A model generated the notes under the pieces. It was not told the origin of the DNA, searched no databases, and was given only the letters and a program-made list of their open reading frames with translations. From Bacteroidales bacterium (GTDB lineage Bacteria; Bacteroidota; Bacteroidia; Bacteroidales; P3), in the NCBI GenBank assembly GCA_017559135.1, contig JAFYSZ010000024.1, positions 62,001 through 126,000 on the forward strand: 64,000 nt of DNA, written 5' to 3'. Both the position numbers and the translations under genes were made by a program. Shown here piece by piece: positions 1-8,843 of the stretch. Positions within the stretch are counted from its first letter, which is position 1. Each line of letters opens with the position of its first letter.

Positions 1-124
1 ATAAAGGTTGGGTTGTTTCTAATAATAGATAGGTTTTTGGTTTTGGAACGGGCGGTTCCTCGCTGCAAGCAAAAAAAATTGCCGATAAACAAAACAGAAA
101 CAATATTTTTAGTGTCTTATACAT
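1..124 (-). CDS. GldD-like gliding-motility lipoprotein (5' part only)
   Basis: The minus strand is open from an ATG at 124 to the window edge and encodes about 41 residues. They begin with a lysine-containing n-region, a hydrophobic stretch and a lipobox-like FFAC followed by SEEPPVPKPKTYLLLE, which is a lipoprotein signal. The PVPKPKxY segment right after the lipidated cysteine resembles the mature N-terminus of GldD, a lipoprotein needed for gliding and type IX secretion in Bacteroidota; that match is from memory of the family and only 41 residues are visible. A TAnnTTTG box lies just upstream. The divergent neighbour carries a type IX sorting domain, which fits the assignment. It could instead be another short lipoprotein. 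Confidence 0.5.
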   Translation of the reverse strand, partial: MYKTLKILFLFCLSAIFFACSEEPPVPKPKTYLLLETTQPL

Positions 125-138
125 AAGTAATTTTTTGG

Positions 139-146
139 CAAAGATA
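139..146 (-). promoter_or_regulatory. Bacteroidota -7 box for the leftward lipoprotein gene
   Basis: Read on the minus strand this is TATCTTTG, a perfect TAnnTTTG, 14 bases before the ATG at 124. No TTTG element was found at the expected -33 spacing. It would give a very short leader. Confidence 0.5.
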
Positions 147-210
147 AGAATTATTTGGCTAATTCTAAAATTTGTCTTAATTTAGCAGATTGAAATTAAA
201 GAAAAAAGAT

Positions 211-2454
211 ATGAAAAAAGTATTTTTATTGATAGCTTGTTTGTTTCCTTATTTTGCTTTTTCGCAAGTCAGCGTAACTTCGGCTAATGGACAAAATGTA
301 GCAGATTTATTGGAAACTTACTTTTTGGGAGGTGGTGTTCAAATCAGTAATGTTAAATTCAATGGACAGAGTGTTGTAAATAGTAATCAGATAGGTACGT
401 TTTCAAATCCTACTACGGCTGTTCCAAACGTTGCTCTTTCTTCTGGAATTGTTATGGTGACAGGAAATGTTGACGATGCGGCTGCCGGAAATTCATCAGG
501 TATTGTCTCTTCTACCTCAAGCCCAACTTATAATGGTAATGATAGATCGATACCTTTAAGAAACGTTTTGAATAGTCAAGGAAATTCTACTCAAACTATG
601 AATGATGTTGCCGTACTTCAATTTGATTTTATTCCTTCTGGTGAATATGTGAAGTTTGATTATGTTTTTGCATCTGAGGAATATCCAGGTTTCGTGCATT
701 CAGGGTATAATGATGCTTTCGGATTTTTTATTTCAGGACCATATGATGATCAAGGAAATCTTATTGCAGAAGGAATCCCTTATCAATATAGGAATATAGC
801 GGTTATTCCTGGTACAACAGAACCTATTACCATTAACACAGTGCACGATCAAAGAGGTTGTCATGATGAATATTCAGTTTATCATATAACAAATAATAAT
901 AATAATTGTAAAATGAACGCATATACAGTTGCTCTTTCAACAGAAGAGGTTTATGTTGTGCCATGTTTGAAATATAAATTGGAGTTAGCAATATGTGATG
1001 TTGGAGATGCTGCATATAATTCATGTGTATTTTTAGGAGCAGGTTCGTTTAAAGTTGATGAGTATTCACTTAATGAGATGTTACCTGCAACAGGAGTTGG
1101 TACATCTTATGTTAAAGGTTGCGATTTAGATACAATAACTATGAAAATTAATAGACCTGCAACAGAAAACGAACAACACGTTTTAAGTTTTTTTGGAACA
1201 GCAGTAGAAGGCGAAGACTTTGAATTATTAGACCTTAATGGCAATCCAGCAGGAAGAACTCTTACTTTTGCGGAAGGAGATACTTCTGCCTCTGTTATTA
1301 TAAGATTTAAAAATCACGTAGATGATGTAGCTGGTGAAACGCTTGAATTAGGAATAGTAACAGAGTTTATTAACGAATGTGCACAAATTGATACTATTTT
1401 TATCAGCATTACAACACCAGAAAGCTTAGAATACACTTTAAGCGAAGACGTAATTTATTGCGAAAACGAATTGCCGAAAAATGAAAACGTAGAAATCAAT
1501 GTAACAGGCGGCATAGGAGATGTAACATACGAATGGTCAGCCGGCGTAACTCCAAATCAAGCGACAAATACAGTAGGTATAACCCAACCAAGCGTAATTT
1601 ATATAAATGTAACAGACGGATGCGGAAGAGAAATCCACGACTCGGTTAGTTTTAAAGTACAAGGAGCTACAGTATCAGCAAGCGTAGACAAACGATTCAT
1701 TTGCGAAGGGGAAATAATACATCTTTCAGCCACCACAGCCGAACAATACACATGGACCTCCACAGCAGAAGACGCACTATTACCAAATAATAACACAGTA
1801 AGCAATCCAGAAGCTCAACCAACAGCAAGCAGCACCTACAAAGTAACCATAGTAGATGAAAATGGATGTATAGCAAGCGATACAGTAAACGTAGTAGTAG
1901 TTCCAGCAATAGACGCACAACTCTACCTCACACCAACAAGGACAAGCGTATTAAACACACAAATAAGATTTGAAGACCGTACTCAAGGCTCATTTTCAAG
2001 AGAATGGGACTTCGGAAATGGAGATTACTCCACACAATCCTCAGGCGTGGTAGTCTATTCCTCAGACGACACAGCTACATACCAAGTAAGACTCATAGCA
2101 TATAACCAAGCTAATTGTCCAGACACAGCCTACGGCACAGTTCAAGTAGTACCAGAATTTTCAATATGGATACCAAATGCGATAACACCAGGCTCAGATG
2201 ATCCAAATGCATACTTTACTCCAATATTCTCAACAGAAACAGAATATGAATTTACAATCTACTCACGCAATGGAGGTAAAATCTTTGTAACTGATGAAAA
2301 AGTACGAGCATGGGACGGTAAATTGCCAAATGGAGATTATGCACCAAACGGAATGTATGTATATGATCTTTATTACAAAGATGGAGATGGATTATTACAA
2401 AGAAAATCTGGCAATGTAGTCTTGATTATGTCTGGTAATGATGAGAATAGATAA
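211..2454 (+). CDS. Secreted choice-of-anchor L protein with type IX (CHU_C) sorting domain
   Basis: I take the ATG at 211 rather than the in-frame TTG at 190, because it starts a clean signal peptide MKKVFLLIACLFPYFAFSQ. The protein is 747 residues. Residues about 25-285 form a choice-of-anchor L domain (FASEEYPGF, NDAFGFFISGP). A Calx-beta-like segment follows (GEDFELLD, FAEGDTSAS), then Ig/PKD-like modules (REWDFGNGDYST), and a gliding-motility-associated C-terminal domain with IWIPNAITPGSDDPNAYF and NGMYVYDLYYKDGDG. Proteins of this kind cross the outer membrane by type IX secretion and are held at the surface or released. The stop codon shares one base with the start of birA. From about nucleotide 1440 the codon usage becomes clearly T-poor compared with the 5' half. 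The biological ligand is unknown. Confidence 0.85.
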   Translation: MKKVFLLIACLFPYFAFSQVSVTSANGQNVADLLETYFLGGGVQISNVKFNGQSVVNSNQIGTFSNPTTAVPNVALSSGIVMVTGNVDDAAAGNSSGIVSSTSSPTYNGNDRSIPLRNVLNSQGNSTQTMNDVAVLQFDFIPSGEYVKFDYVFASEEYPGFVHSGYNDAFGFFISGPYDDQGNLIAEGIPYQYRNIAVIPGTTEPITINTVHDQRGCHDEYSVYHITNNNNNCKMNAYTVALSTEEVYVVPCLKYKLELAICDVGDAAYNSCVFLGAGSFKVDEYSLNEMLPATGVGTSYVKGCDLDTITMKINRPATENEQHVLSFFGTAVEGEDFELLDLNGNPAGRTLTFAEGDTSASVIIRFKNHVDDVAGETLELGIVTEFINECAQIDTIFISITTPESLEYTLSEDVIYCENELPKNENVEINVTGGIGDVTYEWSAGVTPNQATNTVGITQPSVIYINVTDGCGREIHDSVSFKVQGATVSASVDKRFICEGEIIHLSATTAEQYTWTSTAEDALLPNNNTVSNPEAQPTASSTYKVTIVDENGCIASDTVNVVVVPAIDAQLYLTPTRTSVLNTQIRFEDRTQGSFSREWDFGNGDYSTQSSGVVVYSSDDTATYQVRLIAYNQANCPDTAYGTVQVVPEFSIWIPNAITPGSDDPNAYFTPIFSTETEYEFTIYSRNGGKIFVTDEKVRAWDGKLPNGDYAPNGMYVYDLYYKDGDGLLQRKSGNVVLIMSGNDENR

Positions 2455-3212
2455 TGGATTTTACAATTCTTAATGTAGATAAAATAAGTTCTTCTCAAAC
2501 TTATTTAATAGAATTGTCTAAACAAAAAGAATTACGAGAGGGTATTGTTGTAAATGCCCTCTCGCAATTTAATGGAAAAGGTCAATTTGAAAATAAATGG
2601 GAGAGTGAAAGAGGAAAAAATCTAACTTTTTCTCTTCTGCTTAAACCTTGTTTTCTTAATCCTTCAGAACAATTTCTTATAACACAAGTTTTATCTCTTG
2701 CTATTTGTGATGTAATTTCTAAATATACAGAAGATGTTTCGATAAAGTGGCCTAATGATATTTATGTTGGGCAAAAAAAAATTTGTGGTATTCTTGTCTA
2801 TAATCAATTGTTGGGTTCTTATTTTGAAAATGCTTTCTGTGGAATTGGCTTAAATGTTAATCAAAAAGACTTTCCTCCTTTGCCAAATCCGACTTCTTTA
2901 TATTTAGAAACAGAAGAAGAATTTAACCTAAATGAAGTCTTGCAAGAGGTATTAAAACACATAGATTTAAGATACACTCAATTAAAATCAGGACAATTTG
3001 AAATCTTGCAACAAGATTATATGAAAAGACTTCTTTATAATGGTGTGTTTGCAAGTTATATATATAAAGGAGAAGAGATAGAAGCAAGAATTTTTGGTGT
3101 TAATGATTTTGGACATCTTTTACTTGAAGATAGGGAAGGTAATGATATTTCTTGTGAATTAAAAGAAATAATCTTTACACATAATGTAGATTTGAAAAAA
3201 AAATTGACTTAA
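2454..3212 (+). CDS. birA: Biotin--[acetyl-CoA-carboxylase] ligase
   Basis: This 252-residue protein is the catalytic domain of biotin protein ligase, which makes biotinyl-AMP and transfers biotin to the lysine of biotin carboxyl carrier proteins in the cytoplasm. Visible motifs are GKGQFENKWESERGKNL (the biotin/ATP-binding GRGxxxxxW loop with G-to-K change at the second position), SIKWPNDIYVGQKKICGIL and GIGLNVNQ. There is no N-terminal helix-turn-helix, so it is a monofunctional ligase as usual in Bacteroidota, not a repressor. The ATG overlaps the stop of the secreted protein upstream by one base, so the two are probably co-transcribed. Confidence 0.93.
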   Translation: MDFTILNVDKISSSQTYLIELSKQKELREGIVVNALSQFNGKGQFENKWESERGKNLTFSLLLKPCFLNPSEQFLITQVLSLAICDVISKYTEDVSIKWPNDIYVGQKKICGILVYNQLLGSYFENAFCGIGLNVNQKDFPPLPNPTSLYLETEEEFNLNEVLQEVLKHIDLRYTQLKSGQFEILQQDYMKRLLYNGVFASYIYKGEEIEARIFGVNDFGHLLLEDREGNDISCELKEIIFTHNVDLKKKLT

Positions 3213-3216
3213 CAAC

Positions 3217-3570
3217 TTAAAACGTATTGCCAATAAAAAGTTGTTTTGTTTGTTAATAGCATTATTACCATTTATAGGATATTCACAAATTACGCTAACT
3301 TCGGCAAATGGACAAATGTAAAAGATTTTTTAGAAACACATTTCTTAGGAGGAGGTGTAGAAATCTTTAATGTTTGTTTAAAGTTGATGAGTATTCACTC
3401 CAAATGCATACTTTACCTCAATATTCTCAACAGAAACAGAATATGAATTTACAATCTACTCATGCAATGGAGGTAAAATCTTTGTAACCGATGAAAAAGC
3501 ATGAGCATGGGACGGTAAATTGCCAAATGGAGATTATGCACCAAACGGAATGTATGTATAAGATCTTTAT
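3217..3570 (+). pseudogene. Decayed, internally deleted copy of the choice-of-anchor L/CHU_C protein gene
   Basis: Three blocks collinear with the gene at 211-2454 are joined. 3217-3375 encodes a diverged signal peptide and N-terminus (NKKLFCLLIALLPFIGYSQ, SANGQ, then VKDFLETHFLGGGVEIFN), with loss of one A near 3317 breaking the frame. 3376-3399 is identical to parent bases 1047-1070. 3400-3570 matches parent bases about 2202-2372 with only a handful of mismatches, two of which create in-frame stops (TGA near 3499 and TAA near 3558). About 1.1 kb between the second and third blocks is missing. No complete reading frame is left and no start codon is evident, so it is a remnant of a tandem paralogue. 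Confidence 0.88.
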
Positions 3571-3779
3571 CTGATAACGATAATATTATTATAATAATTA
3601 AAAGAAAAATGAATGATTGAGGAAGATTCTTTTGATATTGTGGCATTTTTTTTACTTTAATTTGACTTTTTTAATGCTATTTTGATAGTTTTTTTTGTAA
3701 AAAAAGAAAAAAAACAAAAAATTATACTATTTGAAAATGAGATAATTGTAATTTTTTATACAAAAAAAGTTTAAGAAAG

Positions 3780-3811
3780 TTTGGCGCGAAATGTATTTTG
3801 TTATACCTTTG
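3780..3811 (+). promoter_or_regulatory. Promoter P1 of the tRNA-tuf-secE-nusG-ribosomal operon
   Basis: TTTG at 3780-3783 and TACCTTTG at 3804-3811 are separated by 20 bases, matching the Bacteroidota primary sigma consensus (TTTG, 19-21 bases, TAnnTTTG). Confidence 0.8.
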
Positions 3812-3866
3812 CAAACGCAAATAAGGGCAGAGAGATGTTTCTCAAAATAAAAAAAATGAGAATAAA

Positions 3867-3897
3867 TTTGTGAGAAAGAAAATTTGTTGTATCTTTG
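3867..3897 (+). promoter_or_regulatory. Promoter P2 of the tRNA-tuf-secE-nusG-ribosomal operon
   Basis: TTTG at 3867-3870 and TATCTTTG at 3890-3897 are separated by 19 bases. This second consensus promoter lies 86 bases after P1 and about 60 bases before tRNA-Thr. Tandem promoters fit a highly expressed growth-linked operon. Confidence 0.85.
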
Positions 3898-3955
3898 CAA
3901 AGTTGTTTCAAAGCCTTGGTGTGAAATTGATATTTGAAATTTAGAAATATAGAAT

Positions 3956-4029
3956 GCCGATGTAGCTCAGCTGGCCAGAGCAGCTGATTTGTAATCAGCT
4001 GGTCGGGGGTTCGAATCCCTCCATCGGCT
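3956..4029 (+). tRNA. tRNA-Thr (anticodon TGT)
   Basis: The cloverleaf is complete. Acceptor strands GCCGATG and CATCGGC pair with discriminator T; the anticodon stem GCTGA/TCAGC closes a loop TTTGTAA with anticodon TGT; the T arm has GTTCGAATC. CCA is not encoded. Confidence 0.96.
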
Positions 4030-4045
4030 CACTTTTTCTAAGTGG

Positions 4046-4127
4046 GGGAGAGTCGCATAGTGGCAATTGCAACAGACTGTAAATCTGTCCTCTTCGGAGT
4101 TCGGTGGTTCGAGTCCACCCTCTCCCA
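4046..4127 (+). tRNA. tRNA-Tyr (anticodon GTA)
   Basis: Acceptor strands GGGAGAG/CTCTCCC with discriminator A, anticodon stem ACAGA/TCTGT with loop CTGTAAA, and a long variable arm mark a class II tRNA-Tyr of 82 bases. CCA is not encoded; the ACA following is chance. Confidence 0.96.
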
Positions 4128-4165
4128 CATTAAAGAGATGAAATAGTTCTTATTTTTTATAAAAT

Positions 4166-4238
4166 GCGGAAGTAGCTCATTTGGTAGAGCGATAGCCTTC
4201 CAAGCTATAGGTGGCGGGTTCGAGCCCCGTCTTCCGCT
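4166..4238 (+). tRNA. tRNA-Gly (anticodon TCC)
   Basis: Acceptor strands GCGGAAG/CTTCCGC with discriminator T, and anticodon stem ATAGC/GCTAT with loop CTTCCAA give anticodon TCC. CCA is not encoded. Confidence 0.96.
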
Positions 4239-4306
4239 CAAATAAAACAAGATGAGAGCGAGTCATGCTTTTTGATTCGTTCTCATTGTTGTAGGGAAGA
4301 GTTTGT

Positions 4307-4378
<72 letters not shown>

Positions 4379-4442
4379 CTTTTGGTAAAGAAAATAAAAA
4401 ATTAATAAAATAGATAATTCTAACGATTAATAGTCAATAATT

Positions 4443-5630
4443 ATGGCAAAAGAAAAATTTGAACGTTCAAAACCGCACGTTAACATTGGAACAATTGGTC
4501 ACGTAGACCACGGTAAGACAACTTTAACAGCTGCTATCACATCAGTTTTAGCAACTAAAGGACTTTCAGAAGTAAAGTCGTTTGATACAATTGACTCAGC
4601 TCCTGAAGAAAAAGAAAGAGGTATTACTATTAATACAGCTCACGTTGAGTATCAAACTGAAAATCGTCACTATGCTCACGTTGACTGTCCTGGTCACGCT
4701 GACTATGTTAAGAACATGGTTACTGGTGCTGCTCAAATGGACGGTGCGATAATCGTTGTAGCTGCTACAGATGGTCCTATGCCTCAAACTCGTGAACACA
4801 TTTTGTTGGCTCGTCAAGTAGGCGTTCCTCGTTTGGTTGTGTTTATGAATAAGGTAGACTTGGTTGATGACCCTGAGTTATTAGATCTTGTTGAAATGGA
4901 AATTCGTGATTTGTTATCATTCTACGAATTTGATGGTGATAATACACCAGTTATTAGAGGATCTGCTCTTGGTGGATTGAATAATGAACCTACTTGGGTT
5001 GAAAAAATTATGGAATTGATGGATGCAGTTGATGCATGGATTCCTCTTCCTCAAAGAGATAAAGATAAAGATTTCTTGATGCCTATTGAAGACGTATTCT
5101 CTATTACAGGTCGTGGTACTGTTGCAACAGGTCGTATTGAAACAGGTATCATTCACGTAGGAGATGCTGTTGATATTATCGGTATGGGTGCTGAAAAATT
5201 AAAATCAACAGTTACAGGTGTAGAAATGTTCCGTAAATTGTTGGATGAAGGAGAAGCTGGAGATAATGTTGGTTTGTTGCTTCGTGGTATAGATAAAAAT
5301 GAAATCCGTCGTGGTATGGTTATTGCTAAGCCAGGTTCAGTTCAACCACACAAAAAATTCCAAGCTGAGGTTTATATCTTGAAAAAAGAAGAAGGTGGAC
5401 GTCATACAGCGTTCCATAACAAATATCGTCCTCAATTCTATTTCAGAACAACTGACGTAACAGGAGAAATCTCATTACCAGAAGGTCGTGATATGGTTAT
5501 GCCTGGTGATAACTTAACAATTACAGTTGAGTTGATTTCTGAAATCGCATTGAACGAAAACTTACGTTTTGCTATCCGTGAAGGTGGTAGAACAGTAGGT
5601 GCTGGTCAAGTAACTAAATTATTAGATTAA
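4443..5630 (+). CDS. tuf: Elongation factor Tu
   Basis: The 395-residue GTPase delivers aminoacyl-tRNA to the ribosomal A site. The N-terminus [20 protein letters not shown] is typical. G1 GHVDHGKT, the RGITIN switch [12 protein letters not shown] (G3) and NKVDLVDD (G4) are intact, followed by the two beta-barrel domains ([28 protein letters not shown]). Length matches the family. It lies between the four-tRNA cluster and tRNA-Trp, the usual Bacteroidota order, and is read from P1/P2. Codon usage is strongly biased, as expected for high expression. Confidence 0.98.
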   Translation: MAKEKFERSKPHVNIGTIGHVDHGKTTLTAAITSVLATKGLSEVKSFDTIDSAPEEKERGITINTAHVEYQTENRHYAHVDCPGHADYVKNMVTGAAQMDGAIIVVAATDGPMPQTREHILLARQVGVPRLVVFMNKVDLVDDPELLDLVEMEIRDLLSFYEFDGDNTPVIRGSALGGLNNEPTWVEKIMELMDAVDAWIPLPQRDKDKDFLMPIEDVFSITGRGTVATGRIETGIIHVGDAVDIIGMGAEKLKSTVTGVEMFRKLLDEGEAGDNVGLLLRGIDKNEIRRGMVIAKPGSVQPHKKFQAEVYILKKEEGGRHTAFHNKYRPQFYFRTTDVTGEISLPEGRDMVMPGDNLTITVELISEIALNENLRFAIREGGRTVGAGQVTKLLD

Positions 5631-5642
5631 TAAATAACAAAC

Positions 5643-5674
5643 TAATTGGGAAAGATATTGTGCTTTCCCAATTA
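5643..5674 (+). terminator. Hairpin between tuf and tRNA-Trp
   Basis: A perfect 12-base inverted repeat (TAATTGGGAAAG at 5643-5654 and CTTTCCCAATTA at 5663-5674) with an 8-base loop follows tuf. No U-tract follows and tRNA-Trp begins three bases later, so it is more likely a weak terminator or an RNA-processing/stability hairpin than a full stop. Confidence 0.5.
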
Positions 5675-5677
5675 TAC

Positions 5678-5748
5678 AGGGGCATAGTTTAAGGGCAGAA
5701 TAGTGGTCTCCAAAACCATTGATGGGAGTTCGAATCTCTCTGCCCCTG
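5678..5748 (+). tRNA. tRNA-Trp (anticodon CCA)
   Basis: Acceptor strands AGGGGCA/TGCCCCT with discriminator G, and anticodon loop CTCCAAA give anticodon CCA. Its place between tuf and secE is conserved across Bacteroidota. CCA is not encoded. Confidence 0.96.
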
Positions 5749-5772
5749 CAAAAAAATAAAAACAAGGTATAG

Positions 5773-5991
5773 ATGTCTAAGATTGTTAATTATATAAAGA
5801 ATAGCTATGATGAACTTATGCACAAGGTATCATGGCCAACTATGTCTGAATTGACAAATAGTACTGTTGTTGTCTTTGTCTCTTCATTGATTATATCGCT
5901 TATTATTTTTGCTATGGATATGATAATGGGTGTACACCCTACATTGGAGTGGAAAGGAATGTTAGGTTTTCTTTATGAGCTTATAGGATAA
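5773..5991 (+). CDS. secE: Preprotein translocase subunit SecE
   Basis: The 72-residue protein is a single-span SecE, which clamps SecY in the inner-membrane translocon. The amphipathic N-terminal helix (SYDELMHKVSWPTMSEL, with the conserved KVxWPT motif) is followed by one membrane segment, about residues 30-50 (VVVFVSSLIISLIIFAMD). This is the short bacterial form. It sits directly between tRNA-Trp and nusG, as usual. Confidence 0.95.
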   Translation: MSKIVNYIKNSYDELMHKVSWPTMSELTNSTVVVFVSSLIISLIIFAMDMIMGVHPTLEWKGMLGFLYELIG

Positions 5992-6092
5992 TCTTAATTA
6001 CTGTATCTAAGCTTCCCAAAGGTTTTTTATACCAAGAGATATAGTATTTTGATTTATATTTTGTTGTTTGATAATTACATTAATTCTTGATT

Positions 6093-6641
6093 ATGACTGA
6101 GGAACTAAAACCAAAAAAGTGGTATGTAGTTAAGGCTGTTGCTGGTAAGGAAAAAAAAGCCAAGGAATATATTGAAAATGAAGTTGCTCACAGCGGATTT
6201 GAAAATTATGTTTCGCAAGTATTGATTCCTACCGAAAAGGTCTTTTCTGTTCGTAATGGTAAAAGAGTGAGTAAAGATAGAACTCTTTTCCCTGGTTATG
6301 TTTTGATTGAAGCTTTCTTGGAAGGTGAGATCATGCATGCGATAAGAAATGTTCCTAATGTTATAGGTTTCTTGACACAAAAAGATGGGACACCGGTACC
6401 TTTACAAGAGGAAGAAGTGAAACGTATTTTAGGTCAAGTTGATGAAATGATTGATAATGACGAGGAGTTAATGGAGCCTTTTATTTTAGGTGAAACTGTT
6501 AAGATAATTGATGGTCCATTCAATAGTTTTTCAGGAGTTATTGATGAAATAAATTTTGAGAAAAAGAAATTGATGGTTATTGTTAAGATATTTGGCAGAA
6601 GAACTCCGGTTGAATTGTCTTTCGTTCAAGTAATAAAGTAA
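6093..6641 (+). CDS. nusG: Transcription termination/antitermination protein NusG
   Basis: I choose the ATG at 6093 (MTEELKPKKWYVVKAVAG) over the in-frame TTG two codons earlier because it gives the family's usual start. The 182-residue protein has the NGN domain (WYVVKAVAGKEKKAKEY, FPGYVLIEA) and a C-terminal KOW domain (GETVKIIDGPFNSFSGVID). It binds RNA polymerase to aid processivity and couples to Rho or ribosomal S10. A gap of about 100 bases after secE shows no clear promoter. Confidence 0.96.
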   Translation: MTEELKPKKWYVVKAVAGKEKKAKEYIENEVAHSGFENYVSQVLIPTEKVFSVRNGKRVSKDRTLFPGYVLIEAFLEGEIMHAIRNVPNVIGFLTQKDGTPVPLQEEEVKRILGQVDEMIDNDEELMEPFILGETVKIIDGPFNSFSGVIDEINFEKKKLMVIVKIFGRRTPVELSFVQVIK

Positions 6642-6690
6642 TTTCAAATAGGTATTTAATCATTCAAGTTTAAAAACGCACGTTAGTAAA

Positions 6691-7116
6691 ATGGCTAAAG
6701 AAGTTGCAGGATTAATTAAATTACAAATTCCAGGAGGTAAAGCGAATCCATCTCCACCAGTAGGACCTGCGTTAGGTGCTAAGGGTGTTAATATAATGGA
6801 GTTTTGTAAACAGTTTAATGCTAGAACTCAAGACCAACAAGGAAAATTGATTCCAGCAATTATTACTGTTTACGCTGATAAATCCTTTGATTTTGTAATT
6901 AAAACCCCACCTGTTGCTGTCCAATTAAAAGAAGCTGCTAATTTAAAAAGTGGTTCTGGTGAGCCAAACAGAAATAAAGTGGCAACTTTGAAAATGGAAC
7001 AAGTAAGAGCAATTGCTGAAGCTAAGATGGTAGACTTAAATTGTTTTACTGTTGATGCAGCGATCAGTATTGTAAAAGGGACAGCAAGAAGTATGGGTAT
7101 CGTTGTTGAAGAATAA
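6691..7116 (+). CDS. rplK: 50S ribosomal protein L11
   Basis: The 141-residue protein carries the L11 N-terminal motif [20 protein letters not shown] and the C-terminal rRNA-binding domain ending [15 protein letters not shown] ([11 protein letters not shown]). It forms the GTPase-associated centre with 23S rRNA and is needed for RelA/Rel activation on stalled ribosomes; a rel gene is at 34632-36860. Length is normal. The gene follows nusG by about 50 bases and precedes rplA. Confidence 0.98.
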   Translation: MAKEVAGLIKLQIPGGKANPSPPVGPALGAKGVNIMEFCKQFNARTQDQQGKLIPAIITVYADKSFDFVIKTPPVAVQLKEAANLKSGSGEPNRNKVATLKMEQVRAIAEAKMVDLNCFTVDAAISIVKGTARSMGIVVEE

Positions 7117-7155
7117 TTCTTTGACATATATTAAAAAAGTAAAAAACGTAAATTA

Positions 7156-7851
7156 ATGGCAAAACAATCGAAAAAACAAAGAGAGGCTTTAGCAAAATTT
7201 GATACGCTAAAAGAGTATTCTTTGGAAGAAGCTGTTGAAGTGGTAAAAAACATCACTTTCACAAAGTTTGATGCTTCTTTTGATTTGGATGTACGTTTGG
7301 GTGTTGATCCTCGTAAAGCAAATCAAATGGTAAGAGGTATCGTTACTTTGCCTCACGGAACAGGTAAAACCAAAAGAGTTCTTGTGTTATGTACTCCTGA
7401 TAAGGAAGAAGAAGCTAAGGCTGCCGGAGCTGATTATTTTGGATTAGATGATTACATCACCAAAATCAAAGGCGGTTGGACGGATGTCGATGTTATTATC
7501 ACTATGCCAAGTGTTATGCCTAAGGTAGGTGCTTTGGGAAAAATTTTAGGACCAAGAGGTCTTATGCCAAACCCTAAGACAGGTACTGTAACAATGGAAA
7601 TAGGTAAAGCCGTTCAAGAAGTTAAAGCCGGTAAAATTGATTTCAAAGTTGATAAATATGGTATAGTACATGCAAGTGTTGCTCGTATGTCTTTTGATTC
7701 TAAGAAGATCTACGAAAATGCAATGGAAGTACTACAAGCTATCATAAAATTGAAACCAGCGGCAGCAAAGGGTACATACGTAAAAAGCGTAACTGTTTCT
7801 TCAACTATGAGCCCAGGTGTAAAAGTTGATCCAAAGTCAATAAACAAATAA
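7156..7851 (+). CDS. rplA: 50S ribosomal protein L1
   Basis: This 231-residue protein is L1 of the ribosomal L1 stalk. The signature region [20 protein letters not shown] is visible around residues 120-140, with [12 protein letters not shown] in domain I. L1 usually represses its own operon by binding a stem-loop in the L11-L1 mRNA; no such site is certain here. It is followed closely by rplJ. Confidence 0.98.
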   Translation: MAKQSKKQREALAKFDTLKEYSLEEAVEVVKNITFTKFDASFDLDVRLGVDPRKANQMVRGIVTLPHGTGKTKRVLVLCTPDKEEEAKAAGADYFGLDDYITKIKGGWTDVDVIITMPSVMPKVGALGKILGPRGLMPNPKTGTVTMEIGKAVQEVKAGKIDFKVDKYGIVHASVARMSFDSKKIYENAMEVLQAIIKLKPAAAKGTYVKSVTVSSTMSPGVKVDPKSINK

Positions 7852-7872
7852 TCTCAGAAAAAGTTTGAATAT

Positions 7873-8394
7873 ATGAGAAAGGAAGAAAAAAGTCAGCTAA
7901 TAGAAAACATCGGAGCGGAAATTTCTAAATATCCTTATCTTTATTTCGTTAGCATAGACGGATTAAATTCTGTTGAAACTGCGAAATTAAGAAGAATGTG
8001 CTTCCGTAATGATGTTAAGTTATTAGTTGTGAAGAATACCTTGTTGATCAAGGCTTTGGAAAAAATGGATATTGATTATTCAGAATTATTTCCAACTTTC
8101 AAAGGTTCTACTTCTGTTATGCTTTCTAACGTAAATAATGCACCTGCAAAACTTATAAAGGCATTCAGAGCAAATGGTGAAAAACCTGCTTTAAAATCAG
8201 CTTATGTTGAAGAATGTTTCTATGTAGGTGATGCAGCATTAGAAGAGTTAATAGCAATTAAGTCTAAGAACGAACTTGTTGCCGACATTGTTGCAGCTCT
8301 TCAAGCTCCTGCGAAGAACGTTATTGGTGCTTTGCAGTCGGGTGCAAATACGTTATCAGGTGTAGTAAAAACATTATCGGAAAGAGCCGAATAA
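7873..8394 (+). CDS. rplJ: 50S ribosomal protein L10
   Basis: The 173-residue protein is L10, which anchors L7/L12 dimers to the ribosome. The N-terminal rRNA-binding domain has LRRMCFRNDVKLLVVKNTLL, and the C-terminal helix (LAALQAPAKNVIGALQ-type, here VAALQAPAKNVIGALQSG) carries the L7/L12 docking site. It starts about 20 bases after rplA and precedes rplL by 50 bases, the standard L10-L12 pair. Confidence 0.97.
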   Translation: MRKEEKSQLIENIGAEISKYPYLYFVSIDGLNSVETAKLRRMCFRNDVKLLVVKNTLLIKALEKMDIDYSELFPTFKGSTSVMLSNVNNAPAKLIKAFRANGEKPALKSAYVEECFYVGDAALEELIAIKSKNELVADIVAALQAPAKNVIGALQSGANTLSGVVKTLSERAE

Positions 8395-8444
8395 GAAAAT
8401 TTTAAGTAAAAAGAATTGTAAAACACATTAAATCAAAAAATAAA

Positions 8445-8822
8445 ATGGCAGATTTAAAAGCATTCGCAGAACAATTAGTTAATTTGTCTGTAAAAGAAGT
8501 AAAAGAGTTAGCTGATATATTAAAAGAAGAATATGGAATTGAACCAGCAGCAGCTGCAGTAGCAGTAGCAGCAGGTCCAGCAGCAGCAGGAGCAGCAGTT
8601 GCAGAAGAAAAAACTGCATTTGATGTAGTTTTAGCAGAAGCTGGTGCTTCAAAATTAAATGTTGTTAAATTAGTTAAAGATCTTTGTTCTTTAGGATTGA
8701 AAGAAGCTAAAGAATTAGTAGATGCTGCTCCTAAAACATTGAAAGAAGGAGTTTCTAAAGATGAAGCTGAATCTTTGAAAAAAGCGTTAGAAGAAGCTGG
8801 TGCAAAGGTTGAAATTAAGTAA
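8445..8822 (+). CDS. rplL: 50S ribosomal protein L7/L12
   Basis: The 125-residue protein has the N-terminal dimerisation helices ([20 protein letters not shown]), an alanine-rich hinge at about residues 38-52, and the C-terminal factor-binding domain ([38 protein letters not shown]). It recruits translational GTPases. The long antisense frame across it is a by-product of the alanine-rich hinge. A hairpin separates it from rpoB. Confidence 0.98.
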   Translation: MADLKAFAEQLVNLSVKEVKELADILKEEYGIEPAAAAVAVAAGPAAAGAAVAEEKTAFDVVLAEAGASKLNVVKLVKDLCSLGLKEAKELVDAAPKTLKEGVSKDEAESLKKALEEAGAKVEIK

Positions 8823-8843
8823 GACATTTCACCACAATAAATA

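Larger units (their letters stand above)
3571..3955. other. AT-rich intergenic leader of the tRNA-tuf-rpoBC block
   Basis: No credible gene is present; short frames here lack family features. The stretch holds poly-T/poly-A runs near 3647-3720 that can pair weakly, and two tandem promoters described separately. It separates the pseudogene from the first tRNA. Confidence 0.7.

Noticed and set aside
4120..4130. Encoded CCA end of tRNA-Tyr
   Set aside because: The sequence after the acceptor stem is ACA, and none of the other tRNAs encodes CCA.
5643..5674. Strong terminator separating tuf from the rest of the operon
   Set aside because: A stem is present but no U-tract, and no new promoter precedes tRNA-Trp or secE; kept only as a hairpin.
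8402..8827. A 141-codon open frame antisense to rplL
   Set aside because: It is the reverse of the alanine-rich hinge and helices of L7/L12; no family features and fully overlaps an essential gene.
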